A DNA stretch of 64,000 nt from CAWIHS01 sp963836005. Its GTDB lineage: Bacteria > Pseudomonadota > Gammaproteobacteria > GRL18. Every line of letters begins with the position of its first letter. Positions within the stretch are counted from its first letter, which is position 1. A program made the position numbers and the translations under genes. Below the pieces are notes generated by a model. It made no database searches and was not told the DNA's origin. It saw only the letters and a list, made by a program, of their open reading frames with translations. The DNA is taken from assembly GCA_963836005.1 (NCBI GenBank), contig CAWIHS010000004.1, positions 62,001 through 126,000 of the forward strand. The letters are read 5' to 3'. Positions 7,011 through 14,418 of this stretch are shown here, in pieces.

Positions 7011-8003
7011 TTAGCGGCAAAAGTTCTTCAGCCTTGTGGCTGTTCTGATTACTTCCTGTCCAGATGGAAGAGCCGTTGACTGATCCTTTATCCACATAAG
7101 CATGTCCTGCAGCACGCTAGTTGCCTGTAAATCCCGCATCAACATGTGATAACCCTGTGGATAGAGAATAATCCGTTTGTTGCTGGTATCCGCTAGTTGG
7201 TCTATCATCATACAGGTGGGAATATGAGGAATTATCTCGTCTTTTTCGCCATACAATATCAAGGTGGGTTTATCGAGTGTTGAACTGGCCAGAAATGCAG
7301 CCTCCATCAGGTTTGTCAGGCCGAAGACGGCATCAATACGAGTGGCCTTGATCACCAGGGGATCACGAGCCAGTGCCTGCAGCATATCAACGTTATCAGA
7401 TGGTTTCATATCCAGCCATTCGCCGGTCAGTGTCTGAGCAGGAACCATATGGGCAGCAAAGCGCAGCATATTACTCTGCCAGAATGGCATAGTCTGCCAG
7501 CCCCAGACTGCGGGTGCGGATAGGATCAGTCCTCTGATGCAGGGTGCTGGGTGAGGCATGCTCATAGCAACAGCCCCGCCCATACTTTCTCCGAGCAAGT
7601 ACAGCGGCAGATCAGGATATCTGTCACAAAGCAGATTTGCCATGGCGGCAGCATCAGCTTGCAGAATACCACTTCCTGGCCAGATACCTCGCTGTGATGT
7701 TTCACCAAAACCGCGCTGGTCATAGGCGTAGGTCGTCAGCTGATGCGAGGCAAAAAATTGACCCGCTTGCCTAAAGGCGTTGCGGTAGTCGTTAAACCCG
7801 TGCAGGGCAAGAATAATGGCCTGCGGTGTTTCTTCTGCCAGCCATGCGGTCACTGGTAATCGATAGCCGTCAGCCATAACAGCCGTTGAATTTTCTTCAA
7901 GGTGCTGCGCAGGACTGTTTAACTTATCCGATGACTCCTGAACCTGTGGCGAAGTGCATGCTGTGAGAATCATAGACATTAGCAGATATAGAAGGTTAAG
8001 CAT
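7011..8003 (-). CDS. alpha/beta-hydrolase lipoprotein (monoacylglycerol-lipase/lysophospholipase-like)
   Basis: 330 residues. The N-terminus MLNLLYLLMSMILTAC ends in a lipobox with lipidated Cys16, so the mature protein is a membrane-anchored lipoprotein facing the periplasm. The fold is a Hydrolase_4 (serine aminopeptidase S33-like) domain: HGFNDY forms the oxyanion region (about 68-73), YDQRGFGETS follows, and GESMGG carries nucleophile Ser140. LILYGEKDEIIP gives the acid and GYHMLMRD the catalytic His. It probably hydrolyses acyl esters such as lysophospholipids or monoglycerides; the true substrate is unknown. The gene stands alone between two copies of the same mobile repeat. Confidence 0.85.
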   Translation of the reverse strand: MLNLLYLLMSMILTACTSPQVQESSDKLNSPAQHLEENSTAVMADGYRLPVTAWLAEETPQAIILALHGFNDYRNAFRQAGQFFASHQLTTYAYDQRGFGETSQRGIWPGSGILQADAAAMANLLCDRYPDLPLYLLGESMGGAVAMSMPHPAPCIRGLILSAPAVWGWQTMPFWQSNMLRFAAHMVPAQTLTGEWLDMKPSDNVDMLQALARDPLVIKATRIDAVFGLTNLMEAAFLASSTLDKPTLILYGEKDEIIPHIPTCMMIDQLADTSNKRIILYPQGYHMLMRDLQATSVLQDMLMWIKDQSTALPSGQEVIRTATRLKNFCR

Positions 8004-8197
8004 GTGCTGATGATTTTTCCGAGTTGATTCTTCATCTATTTGGACCCAAATTTTCTATCAAAATAATTTAAGCCCGAGGGTTCAAATTGCAGTTAGTCAA
8101 TATTATTTATATTCTGTAACTACTCAGCAAATCAAGCCGCAGGAAGGCTAAGCATCAAAAAGTTACAAACATATAAAATTCAAAGACTTATATTTTT

Positions 8198-8518
8198 GTA
8201 ACTTAGAAGCGTATTTAAGAATTTCACTGAGTGCTTGATATTAGGTGTTTGCGTAAGGCAGATAATTGCTCCTGTATAATCTGCATTCCCTACATGACCA
8301 CCATGGATGGTGGAAATGCATGCGAGAGGCAGGAGCCGAAGTCATCCCTGTAGGTCAAGTGTATGTGGCATGAATGCCACATCTAAGCCTGCATGGATGT
8401 ATTCACGGCGCCTTCTGGGCAGGTAATAGCTCCATGCATAACCTGCATTTCCCACATACATGTGGGTCAATAAATACCTAATATCAAACACGGTCTTAGA
8501 TATACGCTGAGTAGTTAC
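8198..8518. mobile_element. GTAACT-ended MITE, copy 2 (uninterrupted, 321 bp)
   Basis: The left end GTAACTTAGAAGCGTATTTAAG is the partner of the right end, which reads CGCTGAGTAGTTAC. The inner arms are GATATTAGGT (8237-8246) and ACCTAATATC (8476-8485). These differ from copy 1 at one position in each arm, in a way that keeps pairing. The hairpin TGTGGCATGAATGCCACA lies at 8364-8381. The flanks TATATTTT and TATATTCT are an imperfect 8-bp duplication. It is longer than copy 1 because it keeps about 90 bp around GCATGCGAGAGGCAGGAG. It fills most of the 8004-8588 gap; nothing else is evident there. Confidence 0.82.
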
Positions 8519-8588
8519 TATATTCTATGATATTTATGCATAGTAGTGCAGATAACAGCACGTTTATTTTACTCTTAAGGTTAAAATT

Positions 8589-8903
8589 ATGTCACTGCAA
8601 ATAGAACATTGGGATACTAAAATCGACGGCGAATTAACCGAGACGGCTATGCGTCAAAAACTGCAAAGTAAAGGATTTCAGGTTTCACGCTATGTTTATC
8701 CTCCGGGGACCTGTTTCCCTGATCATTCCCATCATGTGGCCAAAATTGATGCGGTGCTGTCAGGGCAGTTCATGATGCGAATGGCGGGACAGAGTGTTAT
8801 CCTCCATGCAGGAGATACATTAGGCGTGCCTCGCGGTGCTGTGCATAGTGCCGAAGTGTTGGGTGATGAGCCGGTAGTTAGCCTGGATGCGGTTAAAAAT
8901 TGA
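8589..8903 (+). CDS. small cupin-domain protein
   Basis: 104 residues forming one cupin_2 barrel. Motif 1 is seen at PDHSHHVAKIDAVLSGQF, with metal-ligand histidines, and motif 2 at LHAGDTLGVPRGAVHSAEV. Proteins of this size bind a metal and often a small ligand, or tune a pathway; the substrate cannot be deduced. TTAAGG lies about nine bases before the ATG. The upstream mobile element ends 70 bp away and may have changed its promoter. It is followed by hemC, 99 bp downstream on the same strand, with no clear terminator. Confidence 0.8.
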   Translation: MSLQIEHWDTKIDGELTETAMRQKLQSKGFQVSRYVYPPGTCFPDHSHHVAKIDAVLSGQFMMRMAGQSVILHAGDTLGVPRGAVHSAEVLGDEPVVSLDAVKN

Positions 8904-9002
8904 GGAGTTTGCCAAAAAGCGAGAAATTCCCCCAGATTTGTTACAATCGGACCTGTTACTGGAATTGAATACGGCAGTTATCACTCTTAATGAGCAAAAA
9001 GT

Positions 9003-9944
9003 ATGAGTAAAAAAATTATCCGAATCGCAACCCGAAAAAGTCCCCTGGCTCTATGGCAGGCCTATTTTGTCAGAGACCAGTTACTGGCTCAGCACAATGA
9101 TTTAGAAGTTCAGTTACTGAAGATGTCATCAAAGGGAGACAAGATCCTGGACGTGCCCCTGGCCAAGGTGGGTGGAAAAGGTCTGTTTGTAAAGGAGCTT
9201 GAAACAGGACTGCTGGAAGGTGATGCTGATATTGCCGTGCATTCCATGAAGGATGTTCCGGTAGAGTTTCCGCAGGGTCTGCATCTGGCGGTTATTTGTG
9301 AGCGGGAAGATCCGCGTGATGCCCTTGTTTCGAATAAATATGTATTGCTGGATGATTTGCCAAAGGGAGCGGTGATAGGTACATCCAGTTTACGCCGTCA
9401 GAGCCAGTTACTTAAGTACCGTCCTGATCTGCAGATTAAATTTTTACGCGGTAATGTCAACACGCGCCTGCAAAAGCTGGATGACGGGGAATATGATGCC
9501 ATTATCCTGGCTGCTGCAGGTTTAATACGCCTGCAAATGGAGCACAGGATCAGCAGTTTTTTAACCACGGAACAAAGTCTGCCTGCCATGGGACAGGGTG
9601 CCGTCGGCATAGAATGCCGTGAAGATGATGAACTGACACATCAATTTATAGCGCCTTTATCTCATCCAGAAACGACCCTTCGCCTGCAAGCTGAAAGGGC
9701 CTTGAACAAACGTCTGGAAGGGGGCTGTCAGGTACCGATTGGCGGATTTGCTGAACTGGATGGTGACAGGCTGTTGATGCGGGCTTTTGTCGCTTCTGCT
9801 GATGGCCAACAGATGATCGAAGGACAGATAGAAGGTCCGACAGTTAATGCAGAACAACTGGGAATTGAACTGGCTGAAGATCTGCTTTCACGGGGTGCCG
9901 GTGATATTCTGGCAGAAGTTTATCAGCAGGGCAGTGCCAGTTAA
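9003..9944 (+). CDS. hemC: porphobilinogen deaminase (hydroxymethylbilane synthase)
   Basis: 313 residues, normal for HemC. It polymerises four porphobilinogens to hydroxymethylbilane in tetrapyrrole synthesis, in the cytoplasm. IRIATRKSPLALWQA is the N-terminal signature, HSMKDVP holds substrate-binding residues, GTSSLRRQSQL is the arginine-rich loop, and LEGGCQVPIGG near residue 240 carries the cysteine that binds the dipyrromethane cofactor. Usually hemC is followed by hemD; here a zinc peptidase gene comes next, so hemD must lie elsewhere. The start is supported by family alignment. HemH is about 14 kb away in the same orientation. Confidence 0.96.
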   Translation: MSKKIIRIATRKSPLALWQAYFVRDQLLAQHNDLEVQLLKMSSKGDKILDVPLAKVGGKGLFVKELETGLLEGDADIAVHSMKDVPVEFPQGLHLAVICEREDPRDALVSNKYVLLDDLPKGAVIGTSSLRRQSQLLKYRPDLQIKFLRGNVNTRLQKLDDGEYDAIILAAAGLIRLQMEHRISSFLTTEQSLPAMGQGAVGIECREDDELTHQFIAPLSHPETTLRLQAERALNKRLEGGCQVPIGGFAELDGDRLLMRAFVASADGQQMIEGQIEGPTVNAEQLGIELAEDLLSRGAGDILAEVYQQGSAS

Positions 9945-9976
9945 TGACAGTCTGATAACGTTCGGGATAAGAAAAT

Positions 9977-10660
9977 ATGCCAGTTGTTATTATTGTTCTC
10001 ATTGTTTTTATACTGATCTTTTTTGTTCCGCAATGGTGGGTCAAACATGTCATGCAGCGCTACAGTAAAACGATTAGTGCATTGCCCGGAACGGGAGGAG
10101 AATTAGCCCTGCATCTGGTGGAGCGTTACCAGCTGCCGGTAACCGTGGAAACCACCGAGGCTGGTGATCACTATGATCCAGAAAGTAAAACAGTTCGCCT
10201 GAGTGCTGAAAATTATAACGGCAAATCTCTAACTGCCATAGCCATATCAGCACACGAAGTGGGACATGCTGTACAGGATCATCGTAACGATGAGATGTTA
10301 CGTCTGCGAGGCCATATGGTAAGAACAGCGCAGCGCTTTGAAAAACTTGGTGCAGGTATGATGTTTCTTATTCCGATTCTGACCCTGTTGACTCGTTCAC
10401 CGACAGCGGGGCTTCTTGTTGGCCTGATCGGCCTGATGAGTATTGCTTCTTCGGTGCTGGTTCATTTGATCAGCCTTCCCGTTGAGTTTGATGCCAGTTT
10501 CAATAAGGCATTGCCTATACTGGAAGAGGGAAATTACATAACCAAACGTGATCTTGTTCCGGTACGCCAGGTCTTGCTGGCAGCGGCATTAACTTACGTT
10601 GCTGCAGCCCTGGCCGGCCTGTTAAATATAGGCCGCTGGATAGCTATTTTAAGGCGTTAG
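9977..10660 (+). CDS. YugP-type neutral zinc membrane metallopeptidase
   Basis: 227 residues of the Zn_peptidase_2 (YugP) family. An N-terminal membrane segment (about 2-19) is followed by a cytoplasmic-side catalytic region with HEVGH at 93-97. Two or three hydrophobic segments come after it (near 118-140, 144-165 and the C-terminus), and a Glu in LPVEFDASFNKA is the probable third zinc ligand. Family members are predicted proteases of unknown substrate. The gene follows hemC by 32 bp, so the two are probably co-transcribed. It is convergent with the dehydrogenase gene, with stops only about 10 bp apart. Confidence 0.85.
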   Translation: MPVVIIVLIVFILIFFVPQWWVKHVMQRYSKTISALPGTGGELALHLVERYQLPVTVETTEAGDHYDPESKTVRLSAENYNGKSLTAIAISAHEVGHAVQDHRNDEMLRLRGHMVRTAQRFEKLGAGMMFLIPILTLLTRSPTAGLLVGLIGLMSIASSVLVHLISLPVEFDASFNKALPILEEGNYITKRDLVPVRQVLLAAALTYVAAALAGLLNIGRWIAILRR

Positions 10661-10669
10661 GCTGTTGCT

Positions 10670-11635
10670 TTAAACAGCATTTCTGGTTGTACCCTGTTGA
10701 TAGGCTAGAATATTCAAAGCCACTTCATTTAATAAACGCTGTCGAGATTGCTGACTGGCCCATGCGATATGAGGTGTGATAATAAGCCTGGGATTGTTAT
10801 ATTGCAGCAGGGGATGATTTCTGTCGGGAGGCTCCTGTTCAAGTACGTCTAACGCGGCGCCGGCAATCGTGCCATTTTGTAAGGCTTCCAGCAGGGCTGA
10901 TTCATTGATCAGGCCTCCGCGAGCAGTATTTATCACCAGCGCATGGTCAGGCAGTAAATTTAATTCCGGCTTATCAATCAGATGATAATTTTGAGGTGTT
11001 AAGGGACAATGCAGACTTAAAATATCGACCTGGGGCAGCATTTCTTCAAGGGCTAATCGTCCTGTACGCTTATCCTCAGCGTTTCTTCGGGCAATCAGGA
11101 CATTTAAGCCAAAACTACGTGCTAAGTGAGCGACCGCCTTGCCCAGTTCACCATAGCCGATAAGACCAAGAGTTTTTCCGCTCAGTTCCTGCGGCGGATA
11201 ATTGAGTAAACAAAAATACGCACTGTCTGACCATTGGCCATTAAATGCGGCCTGGTTATTTTCTGTCAGACGTCCATTCAGAGCCAGAATCAGACGCAGC
11301 ACATGCTGGGAAACCGAGGCGGTGGCATAACCGGTTACATTGCAAATGCTGATACCCAGTTCTTTGGCTGTGTTTATATCTACATTGTTAATACCGGTGG
11401 CAGCAATGCAAATCAGTTTTAGTTGCGGCAACTGTGTTAAGAGCGTTTTATCCAGAACGACCTTATTGGTTGCTGCTACATCTGCAGCATGCAAATAGCC
11501 TGCAGCCTGCTCCGGTTGCGCAGCAGGGTAGAATTGCCAGTGCTCAACTGACTGCTCTAAAGCAGTCAGCTCCAGATCTCCTGTATCAACCGAGTCTATG
11601 TCCAGAAATACGGCCTGGTTGAAACGTTGCTGCAT
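10670..11635 (-). CDS. D-2-hydroxyacid dehydrogenase (hydroxypyruvate/glyoxylate reductase-like)
   Basis: 321 residues, the normal length. The NAD-binding motif GLIGYGELGKAVA is central. The catalytic Arg lies in NTARGG, Glu in LEQEPPDRNHPL, and His in TPHIAWAS. The closest recognisable group is the glycerate dehydrogenase/hydroxypyruvate reductase branch (HprA-like), cytoplasmic. In an autotroph with RuBisCO, a plausible role is the glycerate branch of 2-phosphoglycolate salvage, but the substrate is not fixed by sequence alone; D-lactate-type activity is an alternative. It is a single gene, convergent with the YugP peptidase. Confidence 0.85.
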   Translation of the reverse strand: MQQRFNQAVFLDIDSVDTGDLELTALEQSVEHWQFYPAAQPEQAAGYLHAADVAATNKVVLDKTLLTQLPQLKLICIAATGINNVDINTAKELGISICNVTGYATASVSQHVLRLILALNGRLTENNQAAFNGQWSDSAYFCLLNYPPQELSGKTLGLIGYGELGKAVAHLARSFGLNVLIARRNAEDKRTGRLALEEMLPQVDILSLHCPLTPQNYHLIDKPELNLLPDHALVINTARGGLINESALLEALQNGTIAGAALDVLEQEPPDRNHPLLQYNNPRLIITPHIAWASQQSRQRLLNEVALNILAYQQGTTRNAV

Positions 11636-11851
11636 AAATTATGCTCTGCTGTTAAGGGCAATATTCGGGTTGTGATAAATCTCTGTTTGCCATGCCCTGG
11701 ATGAGTATCCATACTGACACAGATATAGATATTATAGACTAATTCGCAGGGTTTGATTGTACAAGCCCAGAGAAGAAAGGCTAAGATGATTTAAAATTTC
11801 TGCTATAATTCACTGAAACTATGCTGACTTTAATCCGCTATGAAAGGATGT

Positions 11852-12250
11852 ATGACTAAACTGTTTAATTTTTGCGTGTTAACCAGTCTGATGATTAGCC
11901 CTGTTTGGGCTGAACCAGCATTGAAGGAGACGAAGCCCCTGGAATCTGCTGAATACACCGCTCAAATAAACAAATTATTGACTGCTGACGACAGGGCAGC
12001 TCTGATTCTGGGAGAGAAAATCACTGCTATTCGTTACGCATTGGATAATCCTGAAATGCCGGGTAACCTTGAAATGATAACTGCTCTGGGTAACGATCAA
12101 CGCTACTATATGCTGGTACGAGGCTGGCTCGGATATCAGCTGCAGGCAGATTTGAGTATTCTACAGGCCCGTCAGGGAAAAGCGGCAGAGAAAATTCAGC
12201 AGAGGGTCGAACTGGTTCAGAAAGCTATTCGACGTATCGATCTGGAATAA
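11852..12250 (+). CDS. small secreted hypothetical protein
   Basis: 132 residues when started at the ATG at 11852, chosen because AAAGGA stands four bases before it; the ATG four codons earlier has no ribosome site. The first 20 residues (MTKLFNFCVLTSLMISPVWA) form a Sec signal peptide, with cleavage probably after VWA. The mature protein is charged and mostly helical with no known domain, and its C-terminal 40 residues (LQARQGKAAEKIQQRVELVQ) look like a coiled coil. Its stop codon lies at the very edge of a mobile-repeat fragment (12247-12294), so the C-terminus may have been set by that insertion. Function unknown. Confidence 0.65.
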   Translation: MTKLFNFCVLTSLMISPVWAEPALKETKPLESAEYTAQINKLLTADDRAALILGEKITAIRYALDNPEMPGNLEMITALGNDQRYYMLVRGWLGYQLQADLSILQARQGKAAEKIQQRVELVQKAIRRIDLE

Positions 12251-12294
12251 ATACCTGATAGCAATCACGATCTTATACTCCACTGAGTAGTTAC
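12247..12294. repeat. solo right end of the GTAACT-ended MITE
   Basis: AATAAATACCTGATAGCAATC leads into CACTGAGTAGTTAC, which matches the last 48 bp of the elements at 6603 and 8198. No left end is visible. It begins within the stop codon of the preceding gene. Confidence 0.6.
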
Positions 12295-12295
12295 T

Positions 12296-12496
12296 TTAAA
12301 TTTCCATATCTAGTGAATATTTTCCATATTGTTTAAGTAATTCTCTGGCGGGATCCCCGTAACGTTTGATCCACTGTGACAATATCGCAGGGTTGATGGC
12401 TGATCCATGCTGGAGCTGTTTCTCCAGACGCTGCAAGCCTTCGTCTGAAATTCGCTGTCTTCTGCTGACTCCGGGTCTGGGATGTGAATTGTTCAT
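12296..12496 (-). CDS. small conserved-looking basic protein downstream of ylqF
   Basis: 66 residues beginning MNNSHPRPGVSRRQRISDEG, basic and helical, with HGSAINPAILSQWIKRYGDPARELLKQYGKY after it. It starts 21 bp after the stop of the ylqF-like GTPase gene on the same strand, which suggests one transcript. No domain is recognised. The dense pattern of charged and aromatic residues looks like real coding sequence, but no clear ribosome site is seen. A role near ribosome assembly is suggested only by its neighbour. Confidence 0.55.
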   Translation of the reverse strand: MNNSHPRPGVSRRQRISDEGLQRLEKQLQHGSAINPAILSQWIKRYGDPARELLKQYGKYSLDMEI

Positions 12497-12517
12497 GATT
12501 CTGTCTTTGACATTGTA

Positions 12518-13444
12518 TTATTTCCTGCGTCCTGGCCGTCTGGGCTGTTTTTGCTTTTCTTTTACCGCTGCCAGAGCCGCCTTTTGTGTTTCAACCTGCA
12601 ATTGTTCGGTTTGCATCATTTCAGGCGTTTCCAGACTTAGTCTGCCCAGAGTACCTGCTCGTAACTCAGTCAGTAGAATCTTGCTGGCCTTATCCAGGTC
12701 AACCTGCCCGCCGGATCTCAGGCTGCCCCGTTTGCGGCCTATGGCTTCAAGTAATTCCAGTTCGCTGGTAGGCAATACATCAAGATTAAAGCGTTGCATA
12801 AGCTGATCCGGATAGGCTTTGATGAGGTATTCTATGGCGAAAAAAGCCACGTCGTTATAGTCAATGGCGCTATCTTTGATTGCTCCCGTTGTCGCCAGTC
12901 GATAGGTACTGTTTGCATTTTCAATTTTAGGCCACAAAATACCGGGCGTGTCCAGCAGGATCATACCGTTGGTTAATTTTATGTGTTGTTGTGCTTTAGT
13001 GACTGCAGGTTCATTACCAGTTTTTGCAATGATCCTGCCTGCCAGGTGATTGATAATGGTGGATTTGCCGACATTGGGAATACCCATAATTAAAGTATAA
13101 CTGGTTTTCCCGCCAGCTGCTTTTTCAGGCAGCATTTTCTTTCCCAGATCCATGATTTGCCGGATTGATTCCGGTTTTTCTGTACTAACCGCCAGAGTTC
13201 TGATGCCATGCTCATGATCCAGATAATTTTGCCACTGGCGAGTCAACAGCGGATCGGCAAGATCACATTTACTAAGTACTTTAATACAGGGTTTGTTGCC
13301 TCGTAGGCTCGACAGTAAAGGGTTCTGGCTGCTGAAAGGAATTCTCGCATCAAGGATCTCGATGATGAGATCCACCTTGTTCAGGGTTTCCCTGATTTCT
13401 TTGCTGGCCTTGTGCATATGGCCTGGAAACCAGTGTATAGGCAT
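12518..13444 (-). CDS. ylqF: YlqF/RbgA-type circularly permuted ribosome-biogenesis GTPase
   Basis: 308 residues from the ATG at 13444, selected because the family begins with a short stretch ending WFPGHM (here MPIHWFPGHMHKA); the longer frame adds an unrelated 26 residues. The GTPase motifs are permuted as expected: G4 (VLSKCDL), then G1 (GIPNVGKSTIIN), then G3 (LLDTPG). RbgA proteins act in late assembly of the large ribosomal subunit. The C-terminal domain is followed by a basic tail rich in Lys/Arg/Gln. It is co-oriented with the 66-residue gene downstream. Confidence 0.9.
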   Translation of the reverse strand: MPIHWFPGHMHKASKEIRETLNKVDLIIEILDARIPFSSQNPLLSSLRGNKPCIKVLSKCDLADPLLTRQWQNYLDHEHGIRTLAVSTEKPESIRQIMDLGKKMLPEKAAGGKTSYTLIMGIPNVGKSTIINHLAGRIIAKTGNEPAVTKAQQHIKLTNGMILLDTPGILWPKIENANSTYRLATTGAIKDSAIDYNDVAFFAIEYLIKAYPDQLMQRFNLDVLPTSELELLEAIGRKRGSLRSGGQVDLDKASKILLTELRAGTLGRLSLETPEMMQTEQLQVETQKAALAAVKEKQKQPRRPGRRK

Positions 13445-13564
13445 GAGTGAGTGTACTCTGTGAAAATAAAAGTTTTCAATGGTAAGTTCAATAGAACAGA
13501 AACGCAAACCAGAGTTATGCAATGAAAGTTGTCATTCTAGGAGCCCCCAGAGTAGAAGTAAAGC

Positions 13565-14053
13565 TTAATGGTGCTGATTGATATGTGCTAAAGGCAGAAC
13601 CGTTGTGTCAATCACTTTGCGCATCACGAAACTGGATTGCACACCCGTCACACCTTCGATTCGCGTTAGACGGCCTAATAAAAAATCCTGATAATATTCC
13701 ATGTCCGGCACAATCACTTTCATCAGGTAATCTGCACTCTGGCCGGTGATCAGATAACATTCAAGAACTTCCTCAAATTGACTGACCCTGGTTTCAAAGT
13801 TTTCAAAACGCTCAGGCGTATGGCGATCCATACTAACCTGGATCATAGCAATAAGTTTGAGGTTTAGTTTTGTCTGATTTAGCAGGGTGACATGTGCATC
13901 GAAATAGCCGCTTTCCTCTAATTGCCTGACTCTTCTGGAACAGGGGGAAGGGGAGAGACCTATTTTATCGGCGAGTTCCAGATTACTGATGCGGGCATTT
14001 TTCTGCATTTCATCTAGAATGCGCAGATCTGTTCTATTCAGTTTTATAGCCAT
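13565..14053 (-). CDS. Lrp/AsnC-family transcriptional regulator
   Basis: 162 residues. The N-terminal helix-turn-helix (about 5-60: LNRTDLRILDEMQ, ISNLELADKIGLSPSPCSRR) is classic Lrp. The C-terminal RAM ligand-binding domain follows (LITGQSADYLMKVIV, RIEGVTGVQSSFVMRKV). These proteins bind amino acids and act as local or global regulators. It is divergent from leuA across 359 bp that contain a perfect spaced inverted repeat, so control of leucine synthesis and of its own gene is a natural proposal. Whether it is Lrp itself or a paralogue cannot be settled from the sequence. Confidence 0.9.
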   Translation of the reverse strand: MAIKLNRTDLRILDEMQKNARISNLELADKIGLSPSPCSRRVRQLEESGYFDAHVTLLNQTKLNLKLIAMIQVSMDRHTPERFENFETRVSQFEEVLECYLITGQSADYLMKVIVPDMEYYQDFLLGRLTRIEGVTGVQSSFVMRKVIDTTVLPLAHINQHH

Positions 14054-14130
14054 TTTAAAATTCTATTATTTGCAGTTAATATTTAAAATATAGCATAATT
14101 AGCTAAAATTTAATTATAAATAGGTTAAAA

Positions 14131-14168
14131 ATTGCAAATTAAAGTTAAAAATATGAAATATTTGCAAT
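14131..14168. promoter_or_regulatory. spaced inverted repeat between lrp-like gene and leuA
   Basis: ATTGCAAAT (14131-14139) and ATTTGCAAT (14160-14168) are perfect inverted 9-mers separated by 20 AT-rich bases, 78 bp upstream of the regulator's start. Two half-sites spaced about three helical turns apart fit an Lrp-type operator. No RNA evidence is available. Confidence 0.4.
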
Positions 14169-14212
14169 CTATCGTCTCTGCATTTGTTTTATACTATATG
14201 CATATAAACAGG

Positions 14213-14265
14213 GTAAATAAATATCTGACGGCAATCACGTGCTTAAGAATATGCAAAATAGTTGC
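14213..14265. repeat. degenerate right end of the GTAACT-ended MITE
   Basis: TAAATAAATATCTGACGGC, then AATCACGTGCTTAAGAATATG, then AATAGTTGC resembles the MITE right end in order and spacing, but the match is imperfect. It lies in the leuA leader. The remaining 150 bp of the leader show only the small hairpin GGGTG/CACCC near 14340 and no leucine-rich leader peptide. Confidence 0.4.
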
Positions 14266-14418
14266 AAGTGTTTCCTGTCTGAGCATTAACCCCGAAATAT
14301 GGCTCAAAGGATGTAATTGAGTGAAAACATGCTACCCATGGGTGAGTTGTTTGCTGCACCCAAGGTATAGAAGCCTGGATAAAAACAGGCACAGATAAAT
14401 AATCAGCGGAGAATGGCA

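Noticed and set aside
12366..12806. 146-codon plus-strand frame
   Set aside because: Antisense to the ylqF-like GTPase and the 66-residue gene; Cys/Ser-rich translation typical of a shadow.
14337..14369. Ten-codon frame in the leuA leader as an attenuator peptide
   Set aside because: It contains a single leucine (MGELFAAPKV), no run of Leu codons, and no clear terminator/antiterminator pair follows.
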